DNA from: Sabellastarte sp. h YS-2021
Lineage: Eukaryota > Annelida > Polychaeta > Sabellida > Sabellidae
Direction of reading: 5' to 3'
DNA: 64,000 nucleotides
Assembly (NCBI GenBank): GCA_964017235.1
Contig: OZ024930.1
Span: 152,458,221-152,522,220, forward strand
Of the stretch, positions 1-11,880 are shown piece after piece. The notes beneath the pieces are model-generated. The model worked only from the letters and a program-made list of their open reading frames with translations. It had not been told where the DNA came from and made no database searches. The translations under genes were made by a program, and so were the position numbers. How positions within the stretch are numbered: position 1 is the stretch's first letter; each line of letters opens with the position of its first letter.

Positions 1-895
1 TGATTTAGGAGATACAAGCAATTTTAAGTTTTCCATTTTTGTCAAAAATTCGAAAGTTGAAAATGGCCGCCATTTTTGGAAAAAGGAAAAATTTTTGAAA
101 ATTGAGCAGAGTATCTTGCATATATACCCTATGGTCCAAAAATTTCGTCAAAATCGCTCTATCTCGCACGGTTTAGGAGATACAAGTAATTTTAAGTTTT
201 ACCATTTTTGTCAAAAATTCGAAAATTCAGTCACTTTTGGAAAGAGGAACAATTTGTGAGAATTGAGCAGAGGATCTTGCATACATACCCTGTGGGCCAA
301 AAATTTTGCCGAAATCCATCGGGTTTTTGTGGTAATAAATATTTTATGTGTGTCAGTTGCACCAGTAATCATGCTACTTAATAAAAATATCAACTAGAGG
401 ATCGCTCGCAAAAAAAAAAGATAATGTTTTTGCATAGCAAAAACAAAGCGTCCCGAAAAGGATATAAAGGTGAGTGCTAAAGTATTAAGAAAATGCTTCG
501 TTTCTAGCCTTATACTGTTGTGGCAACCAAAGTCAGCGCAGTCTGCTCTATCTAGCACGGTTTTCAAGATATAAGCATTTTTGTTTTTTGCAAAAAATAA
601 AAAAATTAAAAATGTCCGCTATATTTGGCGAGACCAAATTATTTTGAAAATTGGCATGGCTACTCTGCAGAGATACCCAGCAGGTCCAAAATTTTGTTGA
701 GTTTGCTCCATATAGCACGGTTTTCGAGACATAAGCATTTTTGTGTTTTGCAAAAACTTTGAAAATTCAAAATGGCCATCATTTTTGGGGAGACAAAAAT
801 TTTTGTCAAGACCACTGCCGCGGTGTGTATCTCCCGCCGAGCATTAAAGCAGAAGAAATAGCTTTTCCGAGATATTCACAATTTTTCATTTTCGT
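1..895. repeat. 169-bp satellite, left block (interrupted)
   Basis: Diverged copies of a roughly 169-bp unit. The phrase GGAGATACAAG recurs at about 8 and 177 (spacing 169). Each unit has AAAATGGCCGCCATTTTT or a decayed form, a GCTCTATCTAGCACGG-like segment, and a segment near CTCTGCAGAGATACCC. Bases about 330-530 are not repeat-like and interrupt the array; the units at about 541 and 703 are shorter. The same family forms a better-preserved array at 7456-8400. I see no gene; short open frames here are by-products of the repeat. Confidence 0.8.
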
Positions 896-2798
896 GTGTG
901 AAAGCTCTTCCAAAAGTAAGTGAATGAGTTATTTGAGAAAAATTGGCTATCTGCAATACTATTAAGAGATAATTCACATTTACTCATTTTGAGTAGGTGA
1001 ATAAATAGCTATGGGTCTGAAACTTCACCATGTGAAAGCTCTCCCAAAAGTAGGTGAATGAGTTATTTGAGAAAAATTGGCTATCTGCAATACTTTTAGA
1101 GATAATTCACATTTACTCATTTTGAGTAGGTGAGTAATTAGCTATGGGTCTGAAACTTCACCAAGTGAAAGCTCTCCCAAAAGTAGGTGAATCAGTTATT
1201 TGAGAAAAATTGGCTATCTGCAATACTTTTAGAGATAATTCGCATTTACTCATTTTGAGTAGGTGAGTAATTAGCTATGGGTCTGAAACTTCACCATGTG
1301 AAAGCTCTCCCAAAAGTAGGTGAATGATTAATTTGAGAAAAATTGGCTATCTGCAATACTTTTAGAGATAATTCGCATTTACTCATTTTGAGTAGGTGAG
1401 TAATTAGCTATGGGTCTGAAACTTCAAGTGAAAGCTCTCCCAAAAGTAGGTGAATGAGTTATTTGAGAAAAATTGGCTATCTGCAATACTTTTAGAGATA
1501 ATTCGCATTTACTCATTTTGAGTAGGTGAGTAATTAGCTATGGGTCTGAAACTTCACCAAGTGAAAGCTCTCCCAAAAGTAGGTGAATGATTAATTTGAG
1601 AAAAATTGGCTATCTGCAATACTTTTAGAGATAATTCACATTTACTCATTTTGAGTAGGTGAGTAATTAGCTATGGGTCTGAAACTTCACAGAGTGAAAG
1701 CTCTCCCAAAAGTAGGTGAATGAGTTATTTGAGAAAAAATTGGCTATCTGCAATACTTTTAGAGATAATTCGCATTTACTCATTTTGAGTAGGTGAGTAA
1801 TTAGCTATGGGTCTGAAACTTCACCAAGTGAAAGCTCTCCCAAAAGTAGGTGAATGAGTGATTTGAGAAAAATTGGCTATCTGCAATACTTTTGGAGATA
1901 ATTCGCATTTACTCATTTTGAGTGGGTGAGTAATTACCTATGGGTCTGAAACTTCAAGTGAAAGCTCTCCCAAAAGTAGGTGAATGAGTTATTTGAGAAA
2001 AATTGGCTATCTGCAATACTTTTAGAGATAATTCACATTTACTCATTTTCAGTAGGTGAGTAATTAGCTATGGGTCTGAAACTTCACCAAGTGAAAGCTC
2101 TGCCAAAAGTAGGTGAATGAGTTATTTGAGAAAAATTGGCTATCTGCAATACTTTTAGAGATAATTCGCATTTACTCATTTTGAGTAGGTGAGTAATTAG
2201 CTATGGGTCTGAAACTTCACCATGTGAAAGCTCTCCCAAAAGTAGGTGAATGAGTTATTTGAGAAAAATTGGCTATCTGCAATACTTTTAGAGATAATTC
2301 GCATTTACTCATTTTGAGTAGGTGAGTAATTAGCTATGGGTCTGAAACTTCACCAAGTGAAAGCTCTCCCAAAAGTAGGTGAATGATTAATTTGAGAAAA
2401 ATTGGCTACCTGCAATACTTTTAAGAGATAATTCGCATTTACTCATTTTGAGTAGGTGAGTAATTAGCTATGGGTCTGAAACTTCACCAAGTGAAAGCTC
2501 TCCCAAAAGTAGGTGAATGAGTTATTTGAGAAAAATTGGCTATCTACAATACTTTTAGAGATAATTCGCATTTACTCATTTTGAGTAGGTGAGTAATTAG
2601 CTATGGGTCTGAAACTTCACCAAGTGAAAGCTCTCCCAAAAGTAGGTGAATGATTTATTTGAGAAAAATTGGCTATCTGCAATACTTTTAGAGATAATTC
2701 GCATTTACTCATTTTGAGTAGATGAGTAATTAGCTATGGGTCTGAAACTTCACCATGTGAAAGCTCTCCCACAAGTAGATGAATGAGTTATTTGATAA
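896..2798. repeat. 133-bp tandem satellite array, about 14 copies
   Basis: The start GTGAAAGCTC recurs at 897, 1032, 1165, 1298, 1428, 1561 and so on to about 2757. The spacing is almost always 133 bp, with one 130-bp unit that lost CCA. Units differ by only a few bases, so the array is homogenised and young. Common segments are AAAAGTAGGTGAATGAG, CTATCTGCAATACTTTT and AGCTATGGGTCTGAAACTT. No coding capacity is seen. The array stops inside a unit at about 2798 and resumes at 6817. Confidence 0.95.
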
Positions 2799-3090
2799 CA
2801 AGAGGAGAGTGCCCGTGAACGGGCACTGTGTCAGCTGACTGAATGTTTTTGATTTGTGATGGTGATAATGAGAGGAAAGCATAAATCTCAGGGAAAGGGC
2901 TGTACAGAAATACAGTAAATGGTAACTGAACAGCATGTTCGAAAGATATTCCGAAGCTGACAGAAGAAAAGGACAAAAAAGTTGTGCCCTGCAAATGGTA
3001 TAATGAAATAAAATAACAAGGTAATTGTTTAAGTGTAAAAAGTAGGTTAAAAATATTTAAAGAAATACTATAAATGCAATATCCTCGTTC

Positions 3091-3893
3091 GACCATGAAG
3101 AAGGGATCCAAAGGTCAAATCTGACCATACCAAAAGATTCCCAGCCAATGAATTTAGGATGGTTTACCATCCCAAACCTCTCGGACCAATAATAAGTGAG
3201 TCATAGGCACTTTTTAAGTTTGGCTATCCTTGTTTGACCTTGACGGAGGGGTCTAAGGTCAAATCGGACCACACAAAAAAATTCCCAGCCCATGATTTCC
3301 TGTAGCTTGTTTACCATCCCAAACCTGTAGGACCAATAATAAGCGAGTTATAAGCAATTGTAAGTTTGGCTATCCTCAATTGGCCTTGAAGGGGGGGTCC
3401 CAGGTCAAATCTGACCACACCAAAAGAATCCCAGCACATGATTTCCTATATGTTGGTTTACCATCCTAAACCTCCAAGACCAATAATACGCGAGTTATAA
3501 GTACTTTAAGTTTGGCTATCTTCGTTTGACCTGGAAGGAGGGGTCTAAGGTGAAATCCAACCACACCAAAAGATTCCCAGCCCATGATTTTCTATAGGTT
3601 GGTTTCCATTCCAAACCTCTAGGACCAATAATAAGCGAGTTATAAGCACTTTTAAGTTTGGCTATCCTCATTTGACCTTGAAGGAGGGGTCCAAGGTGAA
3701 ATCCGACCACACCAAAAAATTCCCAGCTCATGATTTTCTATAGGTTGGTTTTCATTCCAAACCTCTAGGACCAATAATAAGCGAGTTATAAGCACTTTTA
3801 TGTTTGGCTATCCTCATTTGACCTTGAAGGAGGGTTCCAAGGTCAAATCGGACCATATTAACAGATTCCCAGCCCATGATTTCCTACAGGTTG
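3091..3893. repeat. 146-bp tandem repeat, about 5 copies
   Basis: GGACCAATAATAA recurs at about 3183, 3330, 3478, 3623 and 3768, giving a unit of 146-148 bp. Each unit holds TTTGACCTTGAAGGAGGGG, AATCTGACCACACCAAAA, a CCCAGCCCATGATTTCC-like segment, and TAAGCGAGTTATAAGC. A related but diverged unit occurs near 39.24-40.9 kb. Non-coding. Confidence 0.85.
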
Positions 3894-6400
3894 GATACAA
3901 TGATTTACTCAACAGTGAGAACCTGAAAGAAGCTATTGCTCAGCTATGCCATGACATAGAGGTCTGCAATTTCACTATGTTATAGCTGACCAAAACGTCT
4001 GTGAATAACATATTTAACAAAATACTCTAAATGTAATAGTTTTCAAGTTACAACTGATTTACTCAAGAGTGAGAACCTCAAAGTAACTATTACTCAGCTA
4101 TGCAATGAGCTACATGTCTGAATTTTTGATCTGTTATAGCTGACCTAAAAGTAGGTGAACAACAGATTTAAGCAAAATACTGTAAATGCAATAGTTTTCA
4201 AGTTACAACTGATTTACTCAATAGTGAGAACCTGAAAATAGCTATTGCTCCGCTATGCCATGAGCTATAGGTCTGTAATTTCACTATGTTATAGCTAACC
4301 CAAAAGTAGGTGAACAATATATTTTAACAAAATACTCCAAATGCAATATTTTTCAAGTTATAGCCGATTTACTCAACAGTCAGTGCCTGAGAATAGCTAT
4401 TGCTCAGTTGTGCCATGAGCTACAGGTCTGTAATTTCACTATGTTATAGCTGACCCAAAAGTAGCTGAATAACATATTTGCACAAATTTCTGTAAAGGCA
4501 ACAGTTTTCCAATTACAACTGATTTACTCAACAGTGAGAACTTCAAAGTAGCTATTACTCAGCTATGCAATGAGCCACAGGTCTGGAACTTCACTATGTT
4601 ATAGCTGACCCCAAAACAGGTGAATAACATATTGCAACAAAATACTGTAAATGCAATAGTTTCCAAGTTATAAGTGATTTACTCAACAGTGATAACCTAA
4701 AAGTAGCTATTACTCAGCTATGCCATGAGCTTCAGGTCTGAAATTTTACTATGTTGTAGCTGACCCAAAAGTAGCTGAATAACATATTTATACTAAATTC
4801 TCTAAATGCAATAGTTTTCAAATTATAAGTGATTTACTCAACATTGAGAACTTCAAAGTAGCTATTACTCAGCTATGCAATGAGTCACAGGTCTGGAACT
4901 TCACTATGTTATAGCTGACCCCAAAATAGGTGAATAACATATTGAAACAAAATACTCTAAATGCAATAATTTCCAAGTTATAAGCGATTTACTCAACAAT
5001 GATAACCTCAAAGTAGCTATTACTCAGCTATGCCATGAGCTACAGGTCTGAAATTTTACTATGTTATAGCTGACCCAAAAGTAGGTGAACAACATATTTA
5101 AGCAAAATACTGTACATACAATAGTTTTCAAGTTACAACTGATTTACTCAATAGTGATGACCTAAAAGTAGCTATTACTCAGCTATGCCATGAGCTACAG
5201 GTCTGAAATTTTACTATGTTATAGCTGACCCAAAAGTAGCTGAATAACATATTTATACTAACTTCTCTAAATGCAACAGTTTTGCAATTACAACTGATTT
5301 ACTCAATAGTGAGAACCTCAAAGTAGTTATTATTCAGCTATGCAATGAGCTACAGGTCTGAAATTTCACTGTGTTATAACTGAGCCAAAAGTAGGTGAAC
5401 AACATATTTAAGCAAAATACTGTAAATGCAATAGTTTTGAAGTTACAACTGATTTACTCAATAGTGATGACCTAAAAGTAGCTATTACTCAGCTATGCCA
5501 TGAGCTATAGGTCTGAAATTTTACTATGTTATAGCTGACCCAAAAGTAGCTGAATAACATATTTATATGAAATTCTCTAAATGCAATAGTTTTCCAATTA
5601 CAACTGATTTACTCAATAGTGAGAACTTTAAAGTAGCTATTACTCAGCTATGCCATGACCTACAGATCTGAAATTTCACTATGTTATAGCTGGCCCAAAA
5701 GTAGCTGAATAACATATTTACACGAAATTCTCTAAATGCAATAGGTTTTAAGTTACAAGTGATTTACTCAATAGTGAGAACTTCAAAGTAGCTATTACTC
5801 AGCTATGCAATGAGCCACAGATCTGAAACTTCACTATGATATAGCTGATCCCAAAATAGGTGAATAACATATTGAAACAAAATACTGTAAATGGAATAGT
5901 TTCCAAGTTATAAGCGATTTACTCAACAGTGATAACCTAAAAGTAGCTATTACTCAGCTATGCCATGAGCTACAGGTCTGAAATTTTACTATGTTATAGC
6001 TGACCCAAAAGTAGCTGAATAACATATTTATACGAAATTCTCTAAATGCAATAGTTTTGAAGTTATAAGCGATTTACTCAACAGTGATAACCTAAAAGTA
6101 GCTATTACTCAGCTATGCCATGAGCTACAGGTCTGAAATTTTACTATGTTATAGCTGACCCAAAAGTAGCTGAATAACATATTTATACGAATTTCTCTAA
6201 ATGCAATAGTTTTTAAGTTACAAGTGATTTTACTCATGATGGAAGTTACTGAAAAGCCCAAAAGTAGCTATTACTCACTTAGCTATTGAGACAGGCACCC
6301 AACTTACTCACCATATTGTAGCTATGAAAAAAGTAGCTGAATAACATATTTTAACAAAATGCTCTAAATGCAACACTTTTCAAGTTATAAATGATTTTGT
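3894..6400. repeat. 155-bp tandem satellite, about 15-16 copies
   Basis: TATAGCTGAC recurs at 3981, 4135, 4290, 4445 and on to 5995 and 6150, with 154-155 bp spacing. Segments AAAAGTAGGTGAATAACA, AATGCAATAGTTTTCAAG, TGATTTACTCAA and CAGGTCTGAAATTT line up in order with segments of the 133-bp unit, so the two families probably share an ancestor. Two unit variants alternate in part of the array (about 5082-5700), giving a 310-bp dimer. Non-coding. Confidence 0.9.
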
Positions 6401-6816
6401 GCATGATTTCATGAATTTTAATGCATTAAAAATTATTAAAAAAATTTATTAAAAAAAAAGTAAGACAGATCCAGGTCTCATACTCACACAAGAGAATCTA
6501 CCTGTGGCCTAGTACATATATGCAAGATATGAGAGAAATCCCTGCAATAGTCACTGAGAAAATTGTGATTAAGTGTTGAAATTTTCACACTTTTGGTGGG
6601 GGTACCCCCCTTGTAATGTCTCTAGCAAACAGACGAACAGACAGATTTGCATGCCTTGAACAATTTTTCATCCTCGATAGATAAGGTATCTTTTAAAAAA
6701 TACAGCACGTCTCTAGGCCTTGTAGTTTTGGAGGAGAAGTTGTTCACGCGGACGCGGACGCCCACGCCGCAGAGTGACGACATAATGTCAGCTGACTGAC
6801 AAGTCAGGTATCAGTC
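6401..6816. other. Non-repetitive tail of the 4-kb segment
   Basis: After the last 155-bp unit comes AT-rich unique sequence, then GGGGGTACCCCCC (about 6597), an AACAGACGAACAGACAGAT stretch, and a GC-rich run of CGGACGC repeats at about 6757-6773, ending in the 13-bp repeat GTCAGCTGACTGA. I recognise no gene. Confidence 0.5.
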
Positions 6817-7455
6817 AAATTGGGTATCCGCAATACTTTTACAGATAATTAGCATTTACTCATTTTGAGTAGGTAAATAATTAGCTATGGGTCTGAAACT
6901 TCACCATGTGAAAGCTCTCCCAAAAGTAGGTGAATGAGTTATTTGAGAAAAATTGGCTATCTGCAATACTTTTAGAGATAATTCGCATTTACTCATTTTG
7001 AGTAGGTGAGTAATTAGCTATGGGTCTGAAACTTCACCATGTGAAAGCTCTTCCAAAAGTAGGTGAATGAGTTATTTGAGAAAAATTGGCTATCTGCAAT
7101 ACTTTTAAGAGATAATTCGCATTTACTCATTTTGAGTAGGTGAGTAATCATCTACGGGTCTGAAACTTCACCATGTGAAAGCTCTCCCAAAAGTACATGA
7201 ATGAGTTATTTGATAAAAATTGGGTATCCGCAATAGTTTTTGAGATAATTAGCATTTACTCATTTTGATTAGGGGAGTAATTAGCTACGGGTCTGAAACT
7301 TCACCAAGTGAAAGCTCTTCCAAAAGTAGGTGAATGAGTTATTTGAGAAAAATTGGCCATCTGCAATACTTTTAGAGGTAATTCGCATTTACTCTTTTTG
7401 AGTAGGTGAGCAATTAGCTATGGGTCTGAAACTTCACCAAGTGAAAGCTCTTTGG
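6817..7455. repeat. 133-bp satellite, right part, about 5 copies
   Basis: Resumes the unit broken at about 2798. GTGAAAGCTC recurs at about 6907, 7040, 7174, 7307 and 7440. Variants such as AAATTGGGTATCCGCAATA are more common here than in the left part. The array ends inside a unit at about 7452, where it joins 169-bp units. Non-coding. Confidence 0.9.
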
Positions 7456-8400
7456 GATAGCTGCTCTGCAGAGATACCCTGAAGATAAAAAATTTCGTCA
7501 AAATCGCTCTATGTAGCACGGTTTTCGAAATATTAGCATTTTTGTGTTTTGCAATTTTTGCGCAAAAATTCGAAAATTCAAAATGGCCGCCATTTTTGGC
7601 AAGATAAAATTTTTTTGAAAATTGGCATGGGTACTCTGAGAGATACCCTGTGGGTCAAAAATTTCGTCGAAATCGCTCTATCTAGCACGGTTTTCGAGAT
7701 ATAAGCATTTTTGTGTTTTGCAATTTTGCGAAAAATTCGAAAATTCAAAATGGCCGCCATTTTTTGCAAGAAATTTTTTGTTTGAAAATTGGCATGGCTA
7801 CTCTGCAGAGATACCCTACGGGTCAAAAATTTCGACGAAATCGCTCTATCTCGCACAGTTAAGGAGATAGAAGCAAATTTGTGTTTTCAATTTTTGCGAA
7901 AAATTCGAAAATTCAAAATGGCCGCCATTTTTGGCGAGACAAAAACCTTTTCAAAGTTGGGATAACTACTCTGCAGAGATACCCTGTGGGTCAAAAATTT
8001 CGTCGAAATCGCTCTATCTAGCACGGTTTTCGAGATATAAGCATTTTTGTGTTTTGCAATTTTTGCGAAAATTTCGAAAATTCAAAATGGCCGCCATTTT
8101 TGGCGAGACAAAAATTTTTTGAAAATTGGGAAAAGTACTCTGCAGAGATATCCTGCGGCTCAAAAATTTTGTCGAAATTGCTCTATCTAGCACGGTTTTT
8201 GAAATATAAGCATTTTTGTGTTTTGCAATTTTTGCGAAAATTTCAAAAATTCAAAATGGCCGCCATTTTGGGCGAGACAAAAATTTTTTGAAAATTGGGA
8301 AAACTACTCCGCAGAGATACCCGGCGGGTCAAAAATTTCGTCAAAATCGCTCTATCTAGCACGGTTTTCGAGATATAAGCATTTTTGTGTTTTCCTTATT
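7456..8400. repeat. 169-bp satellite array, about 6 copies
   Basis: The CGCTCT segment recurs at 7505, 7674, 7842, 8010, 8179 and 8348, with spacing 168-169. Every unit carries a near-palindrome AAAATGGCCGCCATTTTT, the hexamer pair CTCTGCAGAG, and GCACGGTTTTCGAGATATAA. Open frames of 60-90 codons on both strands are repeat by-products. Same family as the block at 1-895. Confidence 0.92.
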
Positions 8401-8790
8401 TGGAAAATTCGTAATGATTAATTAATCATTAATTACTCGGCCATTTCTTGACCAATCAATGCCAAAATCTAATGATTTCCAGATTTTAATAGAATGAATG
8501 TATTTGCCAAGTTTCAGGTGAATTGATAAAATTCCTTTCAAGTTATCATCCGGACAAGCTTCCCCATCGAAAAAAGACATTTTTGGTCATGTGACCTCTC
8601 TGATTGGTTGAAATGTCACTGCAGCATATTCAAAAAAATTCCCCAAGGCTACTGCCTAAACCTGCCAAATTTGAAAAGAATCCGCCTAACAGTTACAGAG
8701 TTATAAGGAAAACAAAATGCGGAGCCGGCGGAGCCTGAAGCTCTCCCATACACAAACAAGCGTCCCCTGCGGGACGCTTAATAAAGTATG
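8401..8790. other. Unique segment ending in a GC-rich hairpin
   Basis: Directly follows the 169-bp array. It contains no open frame of note and ends with the stem-loop AGCGTCCC-CTG-CGGGACGCT at about 8760-8780, followed by TAATAAAG. A partial match AAAGCGTCCCG sits near 450 in the interruption of the left 169-bp block. This may be one terminus of a satellite-carrying mobile element, but that is only a suggestion. Confidence 0.4.
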
Positions 8791-9713
8791 TGACAAAACA
8801 GGTTTATATTGAGTTCTCCACAACTACAAAATACTTCAGACATTATTTATCCTGAATTATGAAGAAAATATCCACTAAAATACTAAAAAATATTTGTTGT
8901 ATTCACTTAATTTTGAATGTCAAAGTTACTGACCCAGTTTTCATGCTATCTGTTGGTTATTTCAGAAACTTTAAAATTAAATAATTTTTGCACAATACTA
9001 TACAAAACAAGACATACCTGTTGAACTTTACGCAATAGACTTTCCAATGATGTTTTAATTGTAAAAATTGGTTATGTATCGACAGAATTACAAGCAATTA
9101 AAGATTAACAAAATTTCACATTGCATGGACAAAAATGTATTGGCAAACAAAAACTATTGCATGAACCCAAAATAAGGACTAAAAGACTTTGACAAGTGAT
9201 ATCCAAGTACCTGAGTCAACTACAGAAATGATAAATATATCATTTTAAAGAAAAATAACAGTACATTTTGTTTATTTTTAATTGAAGAAATTTTATTTTA
9301 TATTGCCAGAGATATTGTTAAATATGTTGCAAACACACAAAATCTAGTGCTAGCACAAAAACTGGATCATCGACCATACTTGTAATTTCTGACAAGTTTA
9401 TAGATCGATTTTACTTTAATTTGCACTTAAATATGAATTATAACTACATTAAAACATTATTTATAAAAAAATATAACATTCGGGTAGTGTAAGTGCTAAA
9501 TCCTCGGTGAAATAAAGAAGTATAATAACTAAACCACCTGCTACAAAAGCGTTCAAGGACTAGCAATATCCATATTTGAAAAAGTGGAATAGTTGCCTTG
9601 GAGAGCAAGGTATAATTGTTTGCAGGAAGATCACAGATAAGAAGTTTTAATACTGCCATAAAACACAAGTGACAAACTTCACTCTGGTGACGAAATTCAC
9701 TGGCTGAGCAGTA
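8791..9713. other. AT-rich stretch without recognisable features
   Basis: No open frame resembling a known family, no tandem repeat and no inverted repeat that I can support. Probably intron or spacer. Confidence 0.5.
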
Positions 9714-9942
9714 TACTGCTACCCTGCATAAGTTGGCCGCAGTCATAAGTTGGCCGCGGCTCATCTACAGGCTCCAGAAAGACAAATAGGTTATTGTACA
9801 CCAATGAAAACTGTTGCATATAATAAGTTTAACAATAATACATGGTTTCAGAGTGTAGTAGGCCACTAATGTTAAAGCCCTGTGAAGCTGTGGTGAGGGT
9901 GGCCAACTTATGACTGCGGCCAACTTATGCAGGGAAGCAGTA
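9714..9942. mobile_element. MITE with 42-bp terminal inverted repeats
   Basis: Bases 9714-9755 and 9901-9942 are inverted repeats with a single mismatch. Each arm contains CCCTGCATAAGTTGGCCG and a second ATAAGTTGGCC, so the arm itself has an internal direct repeat. The 145-bp centre has no coding capacity. No convincing target-site duplication is visible just outside the arms, so the family is unassigned. Confidence 0.75.
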
Positions 9943-11077
9943 GGTCACTTAGGACGCATTACTGGACAGAAGAATATACTCCAGTAGTTAATTGTAGTGC
10001 ATATCATTTGACAATTTGGTTGTAGAAGAATATAATAAAATGGATTTAATATAATTTCAATTCCAAATATTAATCACGGTATGCATGCAAATCGCGACCA
10101 AAACGGCTCGCACTCAACAACTAGCACACACAACTCGCACCCAGAATTGAAATATTTGCTCTTCAAATGGCACTTATTTAGGGCATGGCTGCAGTACCGT
10201 AAAACTTTGTCTTGCGTGAGGTTTCAGTAACAATTGATTTCATTGGTTAATTAAATTAATCACGTTTGCAGACGAAAAGTAGACTGGGTGCCTCGATCTT
10301 CTGTTTGTAAAATATGGCTAGAAACCCAGCGTGGCCTCATATTTCCTTAACAATTGATTTCAATGGTTAATTAAATTAATCATGTTTGCAGACAAAAAGT
10401 AGACTGGTTGCCTGGATCTTGTTTGTAAAATATGGCTAGAAACTCAGCGTTACCTCATATTTCCTTCACTCTGTGAGATGTTTATAAAATATTGCTGGGA
10501 AACCTAATGTGAAACTGTATATATTTTCATTAAATATTCATCATTTGCTTGTTTTTTGGGTGCAAGTTGTGTGTGCGAGTTGTTTTGGTCAGGGTTGGGG
10601 TCAAGTACATTGAAATGTACTTAAGTACAACTACAAGTACTTTGTTAATTTTGAAGTACAAGTACAAATACAAGTCCTTTTTTCATCAAAGTACTTAAGT
10701 ACAAGTACAAGTACTTTCCAAAGTACTTAAGTACTAGTACAAGTACTTTTATCCGTGAATGACAAAGTAAATTATAAAACACACCATCAAATTCATTATG
10801 TTTTAAATAAATTAACCTCTCCCAACAGATATTTCACAAAACAACAGATACAACAAATAAAAAAATTACACAGCTGTTAGGCTTTTAAGTCACTGTAAGT
10901 TAGAAATTAATTAAGTGTTGTGATGTTGGAAAATTTTACAGAACATGATATTTACTAACTGACAAATAAGTAAATACATGTAACCAGTTAGCCTGATACA
11001 ATAATATTATACATTTTTAATAAGTTTTATGTTAACTTGGTTAATTTTATTGTAATTGGAATTTTTATAAATAAAAA

Positions 11078-11230
11078 TACTTACATAATCCCAACAAATG
11101 CTTACGTGACCTACCGTTCGGTCAAGGACACAGACAATGTGTCTCGCCATTTTTTTCTACTGAAAGTACACACGTAAACCCCAGCGGGCACCTGCTGGAG
11201 GTTATATATTCTCTGTAAGTTGCCATTCTT
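11078..11230. repeat. DIRS inverted terminal repeat (3' end of element)
   Basis: About 153 bp that reads as the reverse complement of 16296-16448, including ACCGTTCGGTCAAGGACA, GTGTCTCGCCAT and GGCACCTGCTGGAGG. I see essentially no mismatches by eye. Confidence 0.9.
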
Positions 11231-11286
11231 AAATTTTTTACCCTATCCCTCAGAAGATGGTAGAGGGGAGGAGGGTGGGACTCTCC

Positions 11287-11391
11287 TTGTTGGGATTATG
11301 TAAGTATTTTTATTTATAAAAATTCCAATTACAATAAAATTAACCAATTTTATTGCATAAAAACGTACTTACATAATCCCAACAAATGCTT
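11287..11391. repeat. DIRS internal complementary region
   Basis: Two halves abut here. Bases 11287-11347 are the reverse complement of the element's left terminus (11037-11097); bases 11347-11391 are the reverse complement of its right terminus (16423-16467). In DIRS1-type elements such a region is proposed to template completion and joining of the ends into a circle. The halves meet at about 11347, which defines both element termini to within a base or two. Confidence 0.9.
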
Positions 11392-11880
11392 GAATGCAGC
11401 CCTGAGGTCCATGGTGGGTAGACTTCTGAGGACTGTCAAGTGCTATAGGAGAGTTCTTGAGTTAATACAGATACAAAAAAATGCATAGAAACAATATGTT
11501 ATACTACAAACAACTGTAATATATTACATATAGTTAAATTATTATTATTATTATGATATTATTACAAGTACTGATAAAGTGATGAAGTAGTTGTAATACA
11601 GTAACTGAAAGGTACTCACCCACTTATCAAAGCAGCATGTTGTACCATACATAAACATGATATCTATGAATCCCATCACCCTGTCTGTACAGATGTGCAG
11701 GGGTCAAAGGTCAGTTGCGCCCAGTTGAATATAACTCCAACAGTCAGAGTGCAGCTGTCCCTCAAGCCATCTGTATGAATTATGCTGTCATATCCAAATC
11801 ATGTCCAAAATCATAGTCTTAATCCAGTCCAGTCCAACTCCACACATCCTAAAAATAAAAGTTGAACCTATTATTAAGTC

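Larger units (their letters stand above)
2799..6816. other. 4-kb segment interrupting the 133-bp array
   Basis: The left 133-bp array breaks at GTTATTTGATAA and restarts at AAATTGGGTATCCGCAATA near 6817, so this segment looks inserted into the array. Near the left edge is the hairpin GTGCCCGTGAACGGGCAC (about 2810). The 13-mer GTCAGCTGACTGA occurs at 2830-2842 and 6787-6799, bracketing 2843-6786 like a target-site duplication. The segment carries the 146-bp and 155-bp arrays plus a non-repetitive tail (6400-6786) with the palindrome GGGGGTACCCCCC and a GC-rich stretch of CGGACGC repeats. No transposase-like frame is visible. It could be a non-autonomous element with a satellite core, but its class is unknown. 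Confidence 0.55.

Noticed and set aside
896-7455. CRISPR-like regular array
   Set aside because: The whole 133-155-bp unit repeats without unique spacers, in an animal genome; these are satellites.
8049-8421. Overlapping frames with repeated MFCNFCENF peptides
   Set aside because: Produced by the 169-bp satellite, whose unit stays open in one frame by chance.
8760-8790. Bacterial-type terminator hairpin
   Set aside because: A GC stem-loop followed by no T run, in a eukaryotic repeat context; more likely the end of a mobile element.
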